A stretch of 64,000 nt of DNA from Platerodrilus igneus (taxonomy: Eukaryota > Arthropoda > Insecta > Coleoptera > Lycidae), in NCBI GenBank assembly GCA_036346225.1, contig JARFIW010001484.1:186001-250000 (forward strand), read 5' to 3'. The notes beneath the pieces are model-generated. The model worked only from the letters and a program-made list of their open reading frames with translations. It was not told the origin of the DNA and searched no databases. The position numbers and the translations under genes were made by a program. Positions 52,990-63,632 of this stretch are shown piece after piece (position 1 is the first letter of the stretch; every line of letters begins with the position of its first letter).

Positions 52990-53230
52990 TGTGGGAGAAA
53001 TTATCTCCCAAGCTAAAATAAAACACGTAACTATCAGGATGAAAATAGATTATCTTTATTTTCTGCATAACTATAAACACACTTTATAAGCAGTCATTCA
53101 TAAAAAAAACAGTATATCCAATATAACATAACCTTCTTATCTAAAACATAAAGTGTCTCCACTACTCCTAATGTGGAAATTACGAGTTAGAAAATCAATA
53201 GAGTAGGAACTAAAACATAAAATGTCTACA
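52990..53230 (-). mobile_element. Gypsy-A 5' LTR
   Basis: 241 bp, partner of 49754-49992. Followed on the minus strand by the primer site and gag. Confidence 0.88.
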
Positions 53231-53267
53231 CATAAAACCTAAAACATTTCGTTGTAAAAAAACACAA

Positions 53268-53563
53268 GGCGGCTCCGTGGCGTAGTGGTATGTGTGTGAC
53301 TACTACGCCCAAGGTCCCGGGTTCAAATCCCGACATGGTCCGCTTGAAAAATGTTAGGCGAGCATTTTCACAAAAATACACCCTTGTTCGGATGAGAGGT
53401 AAAATGGAGGTCCCGTGTGTGAGTGTTGTCACGCACGTTAAAGATCCTTACCTTGCTTAGAACAGCAAGGGTCCGGCAAAATTCCAAATTTTTCAGGTAA
53501 AAAAAACTCGTTTCCTGGCCAATGTAGTACTCTTGGGTGGAGCATTGGAAAATCAAATGTAAT
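53268..53563 (+). mobile_element. tRNA-derived SINE, full-length copy
   Basis: Best-preserved copy. Head GGCGGCTCCGTGGCGTAGTG (A-box), B-box GGGTTCAAATCCCGACATGG, body TTGAAAAATGTTAGGCGAGC, CACGCACGTTAAAGATCC, TACCTTGCTTAGAACAGCAA, tail TGGCCAATGTAGTAC and ATTGGAAAATCAAATGTAAT. Length ~296 bp. Confidence 0.9.
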
Positions 53564-55352
53564 GTAAAAAAACACATGACCTGAGCTGCGCTTGCTAAAT
53601 ATTTATTGAGGTTGTGGACCGGCGTCACAATAAACTGCTTACTTTATAGTTTCACACTTTGTAATACGTCCATAGGTTTTAATTCTATATTAACAATAGT
53701 TGGAAATTACTCTCGCTGAAAGGTTATTAGTAAGTAATCCACACCCATTAATTTAACGTATATGAACCTACAATTGTGATCGATTTTGTCTTTGCTTTAC
53801 TTTATAAAATATGTTACGTTCATTTTCGGCCATTAATTGGTTGTTTTATTTACAATAATTTTCAACTCAAATCCTTTGCTAATTAATTATCCGTTTATCT
53901 AAATTCCATGTCCACGGTTAAATAAAATCGTCGATTCATAATTAAAAAGAAATACGCTGGCTAATAATTTTCAACTAAAATTCGCTTTGCTTCTAAAACG
54001 AAACTTTATTCGATAAATTAAATATCTTGTATATTTTACTTGGTAAATACTTCCGCTAATTAAGAGTAAATTCTACTTCCGAAAATTCCCTAACGTAAAG
54101 TTTACGCTGTACTCAGTTAGTCGATAACGTGTTCCAAGTATCCGCTAATTGCTTCTTATGTTTTCCGTTGGAAGAATTCGTCGAATAAAAGCTGCGTATT
54201 ATCCCAATATAAACTGTGTTTTTCCAGGTTAATTCTGAATAAAAATATTACTTTTAACTCTGGCCACTGGCTGAACGAAATTGATTTTTCTTTGCTTTCC
54301 AATCTACACAACGGAGACACGTGTAAAAATGTTTGGTTGTCTCAGTTATGAAAATTTCGCGCACGCAATACGGCGTGCTTCTTTCGGTGGCCTTAAAGCC
54401 ACGATGAATGGTCGTCCCTTGCTGTAATGGGAGGCCAAGTGCGTTCTTTTTGGGTGTAGGCCTACTTACTCGTTGCCGTGGACCAGCTAGTGACTCAACC
54501 CCGACGTCAGCAACTTCAAGCGTGAGTGTTTGCTTTTTCCATCATTTACGACTGCACCCATATCGGTTGGGATTTTCGGTTTAAGCTCATGCATTCCTAA
54601 ATTTAATCCGTTTTGACGACAATTAGTGAATTAATTTGAGATTTATTCACACTATATGAATGCATTACTATTTGCTTTAAATAACTAAGAGTGTACAACT
54701 TATTAAAGTGAAAATGATTTGAAGGCTTGCTGGCACGTTTGAAAATGTTGTTGCTATTAGATGTATATACTTAGTTTTAGATTTACCATGCTGATTTAGA
54801 GCTGTTGGTTTCAGAGGGGTAATTTCGCTTAATTTCTTTTTTTGTTGAAACTCAATCTAGGGAGTAACCTAAAACCGGCAGCTCACCATTATTGAAAAAA
54901 GATTTGTTCTATTGCTTGATATTTTTTTTTTAGATTTAGTGTGTAATTATTTATTGCATGTACATATTGTGTGTAATTATAGGTTTCTTTTGTTGATATG
55001 TTGTGCTTTGAGTATGAATGAGTGTGTGTAATTTTCTTTCTTTATTTCAGGCCTCCCTTAATTTTTGTTGTAGGTATAATACCCCGCCCACTCACCGATT
55101 GAGACCGGTCCATTTCTTTTTTTTTTGTTTTTTCTAGGCAACGTCAATGCACGTAGCAAATAAAAAAGCAGTTTGTACGTTTATAAACTAGAATTGTTGA
55201 ATTCATTTTGGCATTGCCGCATCTGTATTCAGGCTAGTTTTATTATTGTAAAAGTTCCGCTCGTTGCAATATCAGGAAATATGATTCTGTATAAATGAGC
55301 AACCTAATTTTTACATGAAGCACAATTTGTAATCCTAGCAGACGTTCATTTC
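53564..55352. other. No recognisable gene
   Basis: Mostly AT-rich. 54340-54560 is more GC-rich and has a perfect hairpin, GGTGGCCTTAAAGCCACG, but neither a coding frame nor a known RNA could be identified. Confidence 0.5.
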
Positions 55353-55355
55353 TAA

Positions 55356-55816
55356 AGGTGGCTTTACATTATACGATTTTGATGCAATGCAATACAAATG
55401 CAACATACTGCGCATGCCTTCGAGCAGGTTTTCAGTCAGCTGTTGCAACTTCAAATAAATAGAACATGTTATATTTTTTGCAATTTCTATGCAATTCTGG
55501 TAATTTCTTTTAGTGATAAGTGAGATACCAAATTAGAAATAAAATTGTAATAAGTATAACATGATCTATATTTTAATAACTGATTGTTGAACAACATTAA
55601 TAATCAAAATGCATATTAAATAATTATTATATAAATAGTTTATGATGCCAATGCTAAGTATAGTTTCGATAAGATGTTATTTTCATTTGTTGGTAACACT
55701 TCCCATCAAACTAAAATTGCATACAAATTACACAAGTGTAAAAAGGAAATGACATGCAAGTGACATACAATGCAATATCTTGCATTGCATCAAAATTGTA
55801 TAATGTAAAGCCACCT
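55356..55816. mobile_element. PIF/Harbinger-type MITE
   Basis: Inverted ends AGGTGGCTTTACATTATACG and its complement (GTATAATGTAAAGCCACCT), continuing as ATTTTGATGCAATGCAA for ~35 bp. Both sides are flanked by TAA, the TWA-type 3-bp target duplication known for Harbinger elements. 461 bp with no ORF, so non-autonomous. Confidence 0.78.
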
Positions 55817-55819
55817 TAA

Positions 55820-56494
55820 AAGAATAAAAATTAATTTTATATTTCGTTTCACGAGAGAATAAAGCAATGAAAAAAATTAGAAATAAAAATCTTCCATTTC
55901 ATTGGTTGAAACATGAGACAGATTTACACTGCTTAAAGGTTATGATTTTGGGATCAGGTTGTGACAAAAATATCACCGACGGGAATTCATTATTTTAACT
56001 TCCCACAAACTTTAATTACGATTAATTTTGTAAAAGCTAACTTGGCATTAAACCAAAAAGTGGAAGTTGGTGGAAGTCGTATAACTTCTTCAGTGATCAG
56101 ATAAAGCGATGTAACAATATGGCACTTTGTAATATCGGGTAACAAAGAGCGTTTATTAATTTTCGTAAAACTGGTCGGAAGCTAACTTAACATAGATTTT
56201 CCGGTGCAATCCATCAAGATAGGTCTTACAGTCACGTGTTTCTGTCGTAAATCTTTGTAATGTATGAAACATAGCATGCGCTTTCCAGTTACTTGTAATT
56301 CGTTAAGTTAAACCGTTATAAGAAAGTAACTTAAAAGCAAAATTAAACTTGTTTTAAAACAATTATTTTACTCTTTTAAGAAATATTTTAACTGCAAATT
56401 TAATGTTTATTTGAAGTAACATCCAACAAATATATCATTTAAAAAGTGTCATTTTTTTCTATTTTATCATACCGTGGGTCCCGCTTCGGCTTGC
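55820..56494. other. No recognisable gene
   Basis: AT-rich sequence without open frames or repeat ends. Confidence 0.5.
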
Positions 56495-56782
56495 ATCATT
56501 CTTAACAAATTTTAATAGTGTAATGTTTTTTAAAAGAAAAATAGTAAGTTTACTTTTTCTATCCAAAATAGATGTTGCCATGGAAACTATGAACATCAAA
56601 TATCAAATTCTAACAAGTGCATATGTACTTAGGGTATTTATAATTTCAAATTTTTCATTTGACATTTGATGTTTAATGCTATTTTGGGTACAAAGAGTAA
56701 ACTTTTTGTTTTAATTTTTTGATAAAATGTGAGGATATATTTAGTGAAACCAATGGGTAAAATTTGCTAAGAATAAAATACT
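56495..56782. repeat. Imperfect palindrome (MITE-like)
   Basis: CTTAACAAATTTTAAT ... GTTTACTTTTTCTATCCAAA ... CATCAAATATCAAAT on the left pairs with ATTTGACATTTGATG ... TTTTGGGTACAAAGAGTAAAC ... AAAATTTGCTAAG on the right. Arms ~120 bp with ~75-80% identity. No target duplication found. Confidence 0.55.
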
Positions 56783-57263
56783 CAATAACTTCTGTGGAAA
56801 CAATTTTTTCCAAAACCCATAATAGATATATGAACTGCAATTGAAAACCTAATACGGTAAAAATCCGTAACTAGACAAATCAGTTAGAGTTTTATATACA
56901 TACTATTTTGATCTATGCAAAAAAATTTTAAATTTCAATGCATAACAAATGTTTATTGTAAACAATTAAATTCTATTTCATTTTATTCTGTTCTACATTA
57001 TTTTACTCTAGGAAATTCTAAGGTTATGTATATGTATTGTCTCTATGATCTGTGTCCTACATTGCGTTTGTAAAGTCGCTACCTACACTCACCTCTTTCT
57101 TTTTTGGATTACTACTTCGAATTTTTATTACGTGAATTCATATTGTTGTAAAGCTGTTCTCCCAGAATACTGTAGCATTATTTCTACATCAAAACAAACT
57201 TTTCCAGTGTTATACAGGTGTGTTCCGATGATAGAAATCAAAGTAAATAATAAAAAATAAATT
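56783..57263. other. Unassigned; weak cysteine-rich frame
   Basis: An open frame at 57045-57260 has seven or eight cysteines but no signal peptide, no splice context and no family match. I do not call it a gene. Confidence 0.4.
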
Positions 57264-57720
57264 TTAATGATTGTGGAGTTCTAAAGTGTTTTGTATTGTC
57301 TCATTTCTAAATTTGCTGCCGTTATCTAACGTTATTGTTTCGGGTGTTCCATAGAATGTAAAGTACTGTAAAAATCCTTGGGTTACGTCAATGCTATTTT
57401 TAAAAGTGATTGGTATTGCTTGGTCTATTTTTGTGAATGCGTTTACACTTGTCAAATAGTTTTGTGCTTCTACAACTAGAGTGCCGGCATGAAATTTTTG
57501 AAAAGGTTTGTCGGGTGTTTTGGTTAACATTAATGGTATCTTTAGGGGTTTCCTGTCGTATTTAGCTTTGTCGCATAGTTCACATTGGTTAATAAAATCT
57601 GTGGTCAATTCTTTCATGTCTTTAAAATAATATCGTCTTACAAGTTGCTTTATGGTTTCATTAATTCCACGATGGTGGTTTTTCCTTCGTGTTGATTTCT
57701 AATTACATCATTTATTTCGT
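57264..57720 (-). pseudogene. Gypsy-C integrase, truncated
   Basis: Across a frame change near 57620: NQHEGKTT / NHHRGINETIKQLVRRYYF then MKELTTDFINQCELCDKAKY make the HHCC zinc finger. FQKFHAGTLVVEAQNYLTSV corresponds to the first catalytic block, with the usual D (x-D-x-x-G) apparently replaced, and ETITLDNGSKFRNETIQ holds the second catalytic D. The sequence ends before the catalytic glutamate. Confidence 0.82.
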
Positions 57721-57788
57721 GAGTGTCGTCTAGCGTTATTAATTTTCTCGTACATCTGATAAGTTTAGGGCCTGAGTTATTAAATAAT

Positions 57789-58013
57789 TTAACGTGTAAT
57801 TCTGAAAATCTTTAGTATAAATGTTCGGTGTTGAAATAAAAATAAAATTGTTTTTTTCTCGGGGGAGTATTCTTTTAGAATTTTAATTATTTGCTCCTCG
57901 TTATTATCTTTGGTTATTTGGATTTGGTATATCTTTTTATTATCTACTTTTGTATATTTTACGGGATTGGGGATATTCAAAACTTCGGTAATTATAAATT
58001 GATTGGGTTTCAT
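57789..58013 (-). pseudogene. Gypsy-C tether between RNase H and integrase
   Basis: 74 codons, for example IYQIQITKDNNEEQIIKILK. No domain signature; the call rests on its position in the polyprotein between RNase H (58127) and the integrase zinc finger (57720). Confidence 0.5.
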
Positions 58014-58126
58014 ATCGATTGCTCCGTTTAAGATTTTGATCGCGGTTTTAGGTTCTTCGTTTTGTGTCGAATGTATTGTGTCGATCTCTTCTGGATCTTC
58101 CCTTATTTCTGTTTCGTTTACGTTTC

Positions 58127-58620
58127 CTACATTTCTAATGCATTGAGTTGTATTCTACTTAAAGCGTCTGCGTTGTTGGTGTAAATTCCCTTTTTATATA
58201 TAATTTCGTAATCGTATTCTTCTAGTCTGATTTGCCATCGTTGTAATTTGGAATTTGGTTCCTTAAGTTTGCATAGCCATACTAATAGTCTATGATCGGT
58301 GTATATGTAAAATTTTCTTCCGGGTAGGTAAGGTCTAAAATATTTTGTTGCCCAAATTATGGCTAATAATTCTTTTTCTATGGTGCTATATTTCTGTTCA
58401 GTTTCATTTAGGGTTCTGGATGCGCAGCTGATGGGTTTATCGCTACCTACTTTTCCTTGGCTCAATACTGCGCCTAATGCTACATTCGATGCGTCTGTCG
58501 TTAGTATAAATGGTTTTGAAAAGTGTGGGTATTCTAATACGGGGTGATTCGTTAATATATTTTTAATTTTGTCTACGGCTTTAATGAATTCCCAGGTGTG
58601 TTCAATTTTGTTTCCCTTTT
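58127..58620 (-). pseudogene. Gypsy-C RNase H
   Basis: PFILTTDASNVALGAVLSQG carries the first catalytic D, KYSTIEKELLAIIWATKYF the E, and FYIYTDHRLLVWL the next D (T-D-H). The domain closes with GIYTNNADALSRIQ, the A-D-x-L-S-R end motif. The ORF from 58465 is open; the upstream ~50 codons are in the adjoining frame after a break at about 58620. Confidence 0.88.
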
Positions 58621-59292
58621 TTAAACAATTGTCAGGGGCTTGGTTATCTGAGCGTAACCTTTAATAAATTTACGGTAGTAACCACTAAGTCCTAGAAATC
58701 CTTTAATTTCTTTGGTTGTTTTTGGTAAGGGGTAATTTAGAACTGCATTTGTTTTATCGGGGTTTGGCATTACTCCTTGGTGTGTTATTATATGTCCTAA
58801 AAATGATACTTCCTTTTGTAAAAATTCACTTTTGTCTAAATGTACTTTGAAATATGCTTGTTTTAATCTTTCAAATACTTCTTTCAGTCTTTCTATGTGT
58901 TCTACTAATGATGTGGAATAAACTATGATGTCGTCTAGGTATACAAGGCATTTCTCGTTGTGTATTCCTCGTAGTATATTGTCCATGACTCTCTGACTAG
59001 TAGATGGTGCGTTCTTTAATCCAAATGGCATTTGTTTGTATTCGTAATGTCCTCTAGGTGTGCTGAAGGCTGTTTTCGATATATCCTTTTCTTGCATTTC
59101 TACTTGATGGTATCCTGATGCTAGGTCTAATGTTGAAAAATATTGGCATTTGCCTAATTTGTCTAAAATTTCGGTTATATTTGGTAGTGGATATTTGTCA
59201 TCTACAGTTTTTTCATTTAACTTTCTGTAGTCTATAACCATTCTGTACTTTCTCTTTCCGGTTGTGTCTAACTTCTTAGGTACTATTAACAC
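58621..59292 (-). CDS. Gypsy-C reverse transcriptase
   Basis: 223 open codons with all core blocks: [53 protein letters not shown] (first catalytic D), [34 protein letters not shown] and [11 protein letters not shown] (YLDD active site), then [31 protein letters not shown]. It copies the element RNA into DNA. The upstream frame is broken at about 59360. Well preserved and an excellent anchor for phylogeny. Confidence 0.93.
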   Translation of the reverse strand: MLIVPKKLDTTGKRKYRMVIDYRKLNEKTVDDKYPLPNITEILDKLGKCQYFSTLDLASGYHQVEMQEKDISKTAFSTPRGHYEYKQMPFGLKNAPSTSQRVMDNILRGIHNEKCLVYLDDIIVYSTSLVEHIERLKEVFERLKQAYFKVHLDKSEFLQKEVSFLGHIITHQGVMPNPDKTNAVLNYPLPKTTKEIKGFLGLSGYYRKFIKGYAQITKPLTIV

Positions 59293-59359
59293 GGGGCTGC
59301 TCCATGGTGAGTTGGAGTGCTGGATTATGTCTTGTTCTAATAAGTCTGCTACTTGCGGT

Positions 59360-60290
59360 CAGCTTCTTCTTGGCTTGCATGAGGTAGTCTATATGCTTTT
59401 GTAAAGATTGGCTTGTTGTCTGTTAGGTCGATATTTTAACTGTGTTGGTGATTGATAGGGATATTCCTTCACAGTGGAATATGTGGCGGTATTCAAAACA
59501 TAAGTTAATTGCTCTTTGCTCTTCTAGATTGATGTCGGTATTAAAGCGAATGTTACTTAAATTTTCTTTTAATACTTTGTCATGTTCTATTGGGTTGCAA
59601 TTGTTTTCTAAATTTTAGTCTATTTCCATTTCGTTAAAATTTAGTTCTTCTACGTTAATTGGGTCTGTCAGTGATAATTCTACGGGATAGTCATTTGAAT
59701 TTAATATCGTTGTAGTGGCATAGTTATCTTTTATTTTTACTAATGCGATTGGGGTTTCTGCTCCTTGTTTTAATGTTATATGATTTATTATTCCTACTTT
59801 GTTATTAGAATTTACCGGGATTTTTATTTTTCTTTCCGTTCGGGGTTCTATTGTGTATTTTTGTTCGACTTAGGTATTTTGAAATTTAATGGAGATTTTT
59901 CCGTGTTTAGTTCTCAATAAACGGTTTTTCATGTCAATGTTGGCTTCTAATTTTCTTAGAAGGTCAATTCCGATTAGTCCGTCATATTTGTCGTTGAATC
60001 CGAAAATACAAAATTTATGTTTCATTTTTACCTTAAATGTTCTCGGTAAGGGTATATTAGCTACGAATTGGTGTAATGTCGTTTGATGGGCTGTTTTAAT
60101 TTTAAATGGTTCTCTTTCTACATAATCTAAATAATGTTTCTTTACGGTTCTGGGGCTAATTAATGTGTTTGAGGATCCGGTATCGATTAGTAGTTTATAT
60201 TCGGTGTGGGGTATTTTTATGTATGGTAGACTAGGTGATTTATGATATTTAAGTTTATTAAGTTTGGTCGTTTGTGAATCGGTCTATCTG
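59360..60290 (-). pseudogene. Gypsy-C aspartic protease and linker to RT
   Basis: PYIKIPHTEYKLLIDTGSSN at about 60180-60240 contains the D-T-G-S active site. KYDGLIGIDLLRKLEANIDM at about 59940-60000 is the second conserved block (G-x-D-x-L). A stop at about 59871 interrupts it, after which VGIINHITLKQG and LNFNEMEID follow, another stop, and NLCFEYRHIFHCEG, the block just before RT. Confidence 0.83.
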
Positions 60291-60308
60291 AAAATTTGAG
60301 CACGTGTT

Positions 60309-60890
60309 TTATTCATCGTCCTCCTCGTAAGTGTTGTATTGTTCGTCGCGTTTATAAGTTTCTACATGGTTTGATTCATCGTTCGTACTGGGCTGAATGT
60401 AATTATTCTGGTTATTGTCAAATTTTTCTACTTCTTGGTGAAATAGTTCTTCCGATGTAAAATTGCGTTCTTGATGAGGGTTTGATTGTATATGGGTTAT
60501 TTTTGTATTTTGTCTGGTGTTACCAGATGAGGTTGCCATGAGCGTTGGTTTGTAATAGTTATTAAGATTGATATTATTATTTGTCATTGGTGTATTTCTA
60601 ACTGGGTTCGCGCTGAATGCTGGTTTTTGTTGATTTGCGTTTTGGTTGAATCTTGGTTGAAATGCGGGTTTCGTTAAATTCGGGTTGAACGTTGGTTTTG
60701 AAAAATGTTTATATTGATTATTAAAATTTGTATTGTTGAATTTTGGGTTATTAATTCGCGGTTGATTTGTTTGTGCGTTGAAGGGTGTGAATTTTTGTTG
60801 AGTGGTGGTTTGTCTCACGGCTTGTATAGTTTTTATTGGTGAATAACTTTTATTTGCGTTGGGGTTGTATAATCTGTTTCGGTAATACAT
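60309..60890 (-). CDS. Gypsy-C gag C-terminal, Asn/Pro-rich region
   Basis: 193 open codons dominated by N, Q, P, F and T, with repeated FNPN/FQPRF-like words, ending in acidic RDEQYNTYEEDDE. There are no C2HC knuckles; some Gypsy gags of this group have basic or Asn-rich tails instead. It follows the capsid region and precedes the protease. Confidence 0.72.
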   Translation of the reverse strand: MYYRNRLYNPNANKSYSPIKTIQAVRQTTTQQKFTPFNAQTNQPRINNPKFNNTNFNNQYKHFSKPTFNPNLTKPAFQPRFNQNANQQKPAFSANPVRNTPMTNNNINLNNYYKPTLMATSSGNTRQNTKITHIQSNPHQERNFTSEELFHQEVEKFDNNQNNYIQPSTNDESNHVETYKRDEQYNTYEEDDE

Positions 60891-60904
60891 TTTTAATACA
60901 TTAC

Positions 60905-61446
60905 ATTTTTTTCTTCTATTACCAGGTTCATGGCTTCTTGTAGGTTTTGGGGACGTTGGAATCTGATCTTATCTGATATTCGTTCTGGTAAATTGTTTAT
61001 ATATGTGTCTAGTGCCATTTCGTCATAAATTTTCGTTTTCAAATGTCAAATATGTTGATCGGGTTCTTTGATTTTTAATTTCGTTAGGATTAGACTTCTC
61101 ACATCTTGGCATTTCATTCCGAATTGATACGGGGATTGGTCGTTTTCTATTTTGAGGTTTATCACGTCTCGTACAAGGCATTTTATATTACGTTGGTCGC
61201 CAAAATATGCAATTAGGATGCGTTTAAACTCTTGTCAATCATCTAGATCGTCTCGACTAGCAATTAAGGTTAGTGCCCTTCCGATTAGTTTGCGTATTAT
61301 TAGGTATAAGAGTAAAACATTTCTCTCGTTATCTTGGGGTTTATAGAAGGTTTTCAGACATTTCGCATGCTCCGATGAATTTCAGAGGTGAGCTTGCTTG
61401 CCATTAAAAATTTAAATCGTCTCTAAATAGAGTTTCATAACTGAAC
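60905..61446 (-). pseudogene. Gypsy-C gag capsid region, frame-broken
   Basis: From an ATG at about 61446 (MSSVMK), pieces in two frames read LIGRALTLIASRDDLDD, EFKRILIAYFGDQRNIKCLV, RDVINLKIENDQSPYQFGMK and INNLPERISDKIRFQRPQNL. This is the gag capsid pattern of 17.6/297-like elements. Several stops are present. Confidence 0.75.
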
Positions 61447-63051
61447 TCATTTTGGTTAAGGGTTGCTTTCGCTTTTGAGTAATTTCAAATTTTGTAAAAA
61501 TTGAGATTTATTTCGCTGTTTATATCGTTACTTCTGGTTAGATTTGTCAATTTTCAGTTCAGATTGCGTCGGGTTATTTATGGAATCGTAATTGCTATTA
61601 TTTGTACTTGGTTACACGGTGCGGTAATTAATTTGTGGGATTTATTCTCGATAATGTTGAGTTACTTGCTGTAGCTTTAAATTCGCTTGTTTTTATCTAG
61701 CGGACGTTAATTTGTCGTAAACTCTACTTGAGTTTTGCTTCCTGAAAGAATCCGTTATGAATAAATAATTTCTCGCAGTACCTACTTCACTTTGTATGTT
61801 TTGCGTCAGTTATGACTTTATCTTCGTTTAGTTCTGTTGATTTTATCAGGTCTATTGTAATTATATCTTATCCGTGGGTGTTAATTGAATTGCATAAACG
61901 TATAACTCGTCTGTTTCGTCATCTTGAGTTTTAAATATAAAGTTTGCAGGTTTTCAATTAATTATTTTGTTACAATATTGCCTTTGTAATTTAATCACCA
62001 AGTTATGTCTACTTGAAGATGTAGTTTTAGTCTCGTGGTTATTTTAAATAAATTGCGCAATGCTTTTGCTTAATTTAATATACAATTTGTTAATACTTTT
62101 CTGAAAGATGTTGCCTTCAGTTGGTGTGAGAATTAAATAAATCGCTTTTAATTTCCTTAATTACTGCATAAATGTTGCGTCTGATAATTATTTTTAGATA
62201 TCTCCGTATTAGAAATATTCAATTATGATGCACGTCTTTGTAATTATACCTTTCAGTAATCTAGTTATAGAGTTTGCGATACGCGTTTTTTATATGGGTT
62301 AATTATAGCTTTTTATGATGAACGTTTACTTCTATTCGGTATTTGTTCTGGAATAAATAGCTTTTAATAACGTTGTGTGGGATAAATGATGTTTCTTCAC
62401 TGATAATTTTTGTTCTTATCTTATATAAGGATTGCGTTGTAAATTTGCACGCTGATTTTTAATTAACAATGGTTTAATGGTTTAAGTTAATAATAGATTT
62501 GCAGAGTGCGTTGCTGTAATTTTATAAAGGTATGATAGAAGGTCAAGTTTTAAATAGACTTTTCTGTAATTGATTGTTTGTAAGAATTGCGTTTAGCTTT
62601 TGGTATTAAATGATGGGGTTAATTTGCGTTCTGTTTTTAGTTTGCTGGATTAAACTGTTGCGTTTTCGTATTAGTTTAATACTTGTGCTCCCGTTAATTT
62701 CGTATTAATAATTATTCGTACTTTGGTTACGTTTGGTATTTATTTAATAAATGTGCGCCAGTTATTTTTCGGTTCGTTTTAATAATTGTAAAAAAATTTC
62801 TTAAAAATCAAACCTCTTTTGCTTTATAAAACCTCTTTAAAATTCAAGTCTCGTAAAATAGTTTTCGTTTGCTTTAAATATAATCTTTCGTGCTTGAAAA
62901 CAATTTCCTTGATTTATAAGTGAATTATTTTTGTTAAATGGCATAAAATAAAAATTTTGTACATAAAATAATAAAAAAAAAATTCTCTTATACTAGCATA
63001 TATCAATTATAGTTTGTAAAATCAATTTGGTTTTAAGAAAATAAACTTACA
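61447..63051 (-). other. Gypsy-C long leader, possible intron
   Basis: About 1.6 kb between the primer-site-proximal ORF and gag, AT-rich and without coding motifs. It begins on the minus strand with a good 5' splice site (AAT|GTAAGT at 63051). No equally good 3' splice site was found near gag. Confidence 0.45.
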
Positions 63052-63236
63052 TTAATTTCTTTGATGGTTCCATGAACTTCGTCGATGCTCGTACGTTGTC
63101 CACGTTGGTTTGGTTTGTTGGAGTCGATCGATGTGTGCATCTTGTTCAACTTCTCTTTGGGTTCTGCCAAAATTGCGAATTGAAATTTTTGTCACCATTC
63201 TTCCGATTTTTGGATTCTTAGTGCCCTTTTGACACC
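63052..63236 (-). other. Short ORF between primer site and splice-donor-like site
   Basis: An open frame from the primer site includes an inner ATG (MVTKISIRNFGRTQREVEQD) and runs to WNHQRN exactly at the GTAAGT. It could be a short 5' exon of gag or a chance frame. The frame's upstream MAQSV is the primer site itself and not coding. Confidence 0.3.
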
Positions 63237-63251
63237 CTACCGACTGCGCCA
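63236..63251 (-). promoter_or_regulatory. Gypsy-C primer-binding site (tRNA-Ser)
   Basis: On the minus strand TGGCGCAGTCGGTAGG, directly at the LTR end. This sequence is known as the serine-tRNA primer site of 17.6/297-like elements. Confidence 0.8.
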
Positions 63252-63632
63252 ATTAAGGTTGGGGCCTTGGGAGCTGCGTTTTTAAAAAACGTTTTCAAAA
63301 CTTAACAAATTTATTTTTAATTAATACAGAAATTAATGTGGAATTTTGGCAAACTGATTTTAACTTTAAAACAAAATAAATTAATTAATTGAACTAATGT
63401 TGTGAGTCGCCTAAGCAAACTGCAATGCTAAAGCTGAATACTTTGACTGACTGCCGGGTTCTTGAGCTCCCGGACTTTTTATAATAATCCTACCCCCTCA
63501 CACGGCTGTGGGAACTTGCAGATCTCATGTCTGCTTTATTCTTAATTCTACACTTTGTTACATTGTTTCAATCTTATTTCTAGGTTATTGCGATATCTTA
63601 AACGTCTGTGACTTGTCACCTGTAGTATCACT
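63252..63632 (-). mobile_element. Gypsy-C 5' LTR
   Basis: On the minus strand it runs from AGTGATACTACAGG to CCAACCTTAAT(T), ~380 bp. TATAAAAAG lies at 63475-63483, with GGCAGTCAGTC about 30 bp downstream as a possible start site. The outer boundary rests on the AGT rule and is uncertain because no second LTR is available. Confidence 0.6.
63475..63483 (-). promoter_or_regulatory. TATA box in Gypsy-C LTR
   Basis: TATAAAAAG on the minus strand, followed ~30 bp later by a CAGTCAGTC initiator-like sequence, inside the LTR. Confidence 0.5.

Larger units (their letters stand above)
49754..53230 (-). mobile_element. Ty3/Gypsy element Gypsy-A with internal RT-RNase H deletion
   Basis: Two ~240-bp LTRs (TGTGGGAG ... 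ATGTCTACA in window orientation) enclose minus-strand gag, zinc knuckles, protease and integrase. They differ at roughly nine positions (~4%), so the insertion is comparatively recent. RT and RNase H are absent although neighbouring domains are well preserved. Flanking bases CATC and CATA do not give a clean target duplication. Confidence 0.9.
57264..63632 (-). mobile_element. Ty3/Gypsy element Gypsy-C (17.6/297-like), 3' truncated
   Basis: On the minus strand: LTR with AGT...ATT-type ends, tRNA-Ser primer site, long leader, gag, nucleocapsid, protease, RT, RNase H, tether and integrase, which stops at about 57264. AGT...AYT LTR ends plus a serine tRNA primer are known features of the 17.6/297 group of Gypsy elements. 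No 3' LTR is present in the window. Confidence 0.88.

Noticed and set aside
57045..57260. 71-codon cysteine-containing ORF beside Gypsy-C
   Set aside because: No signal peptide, promoter or recognisable motif; probably chance in AT-rich flank.
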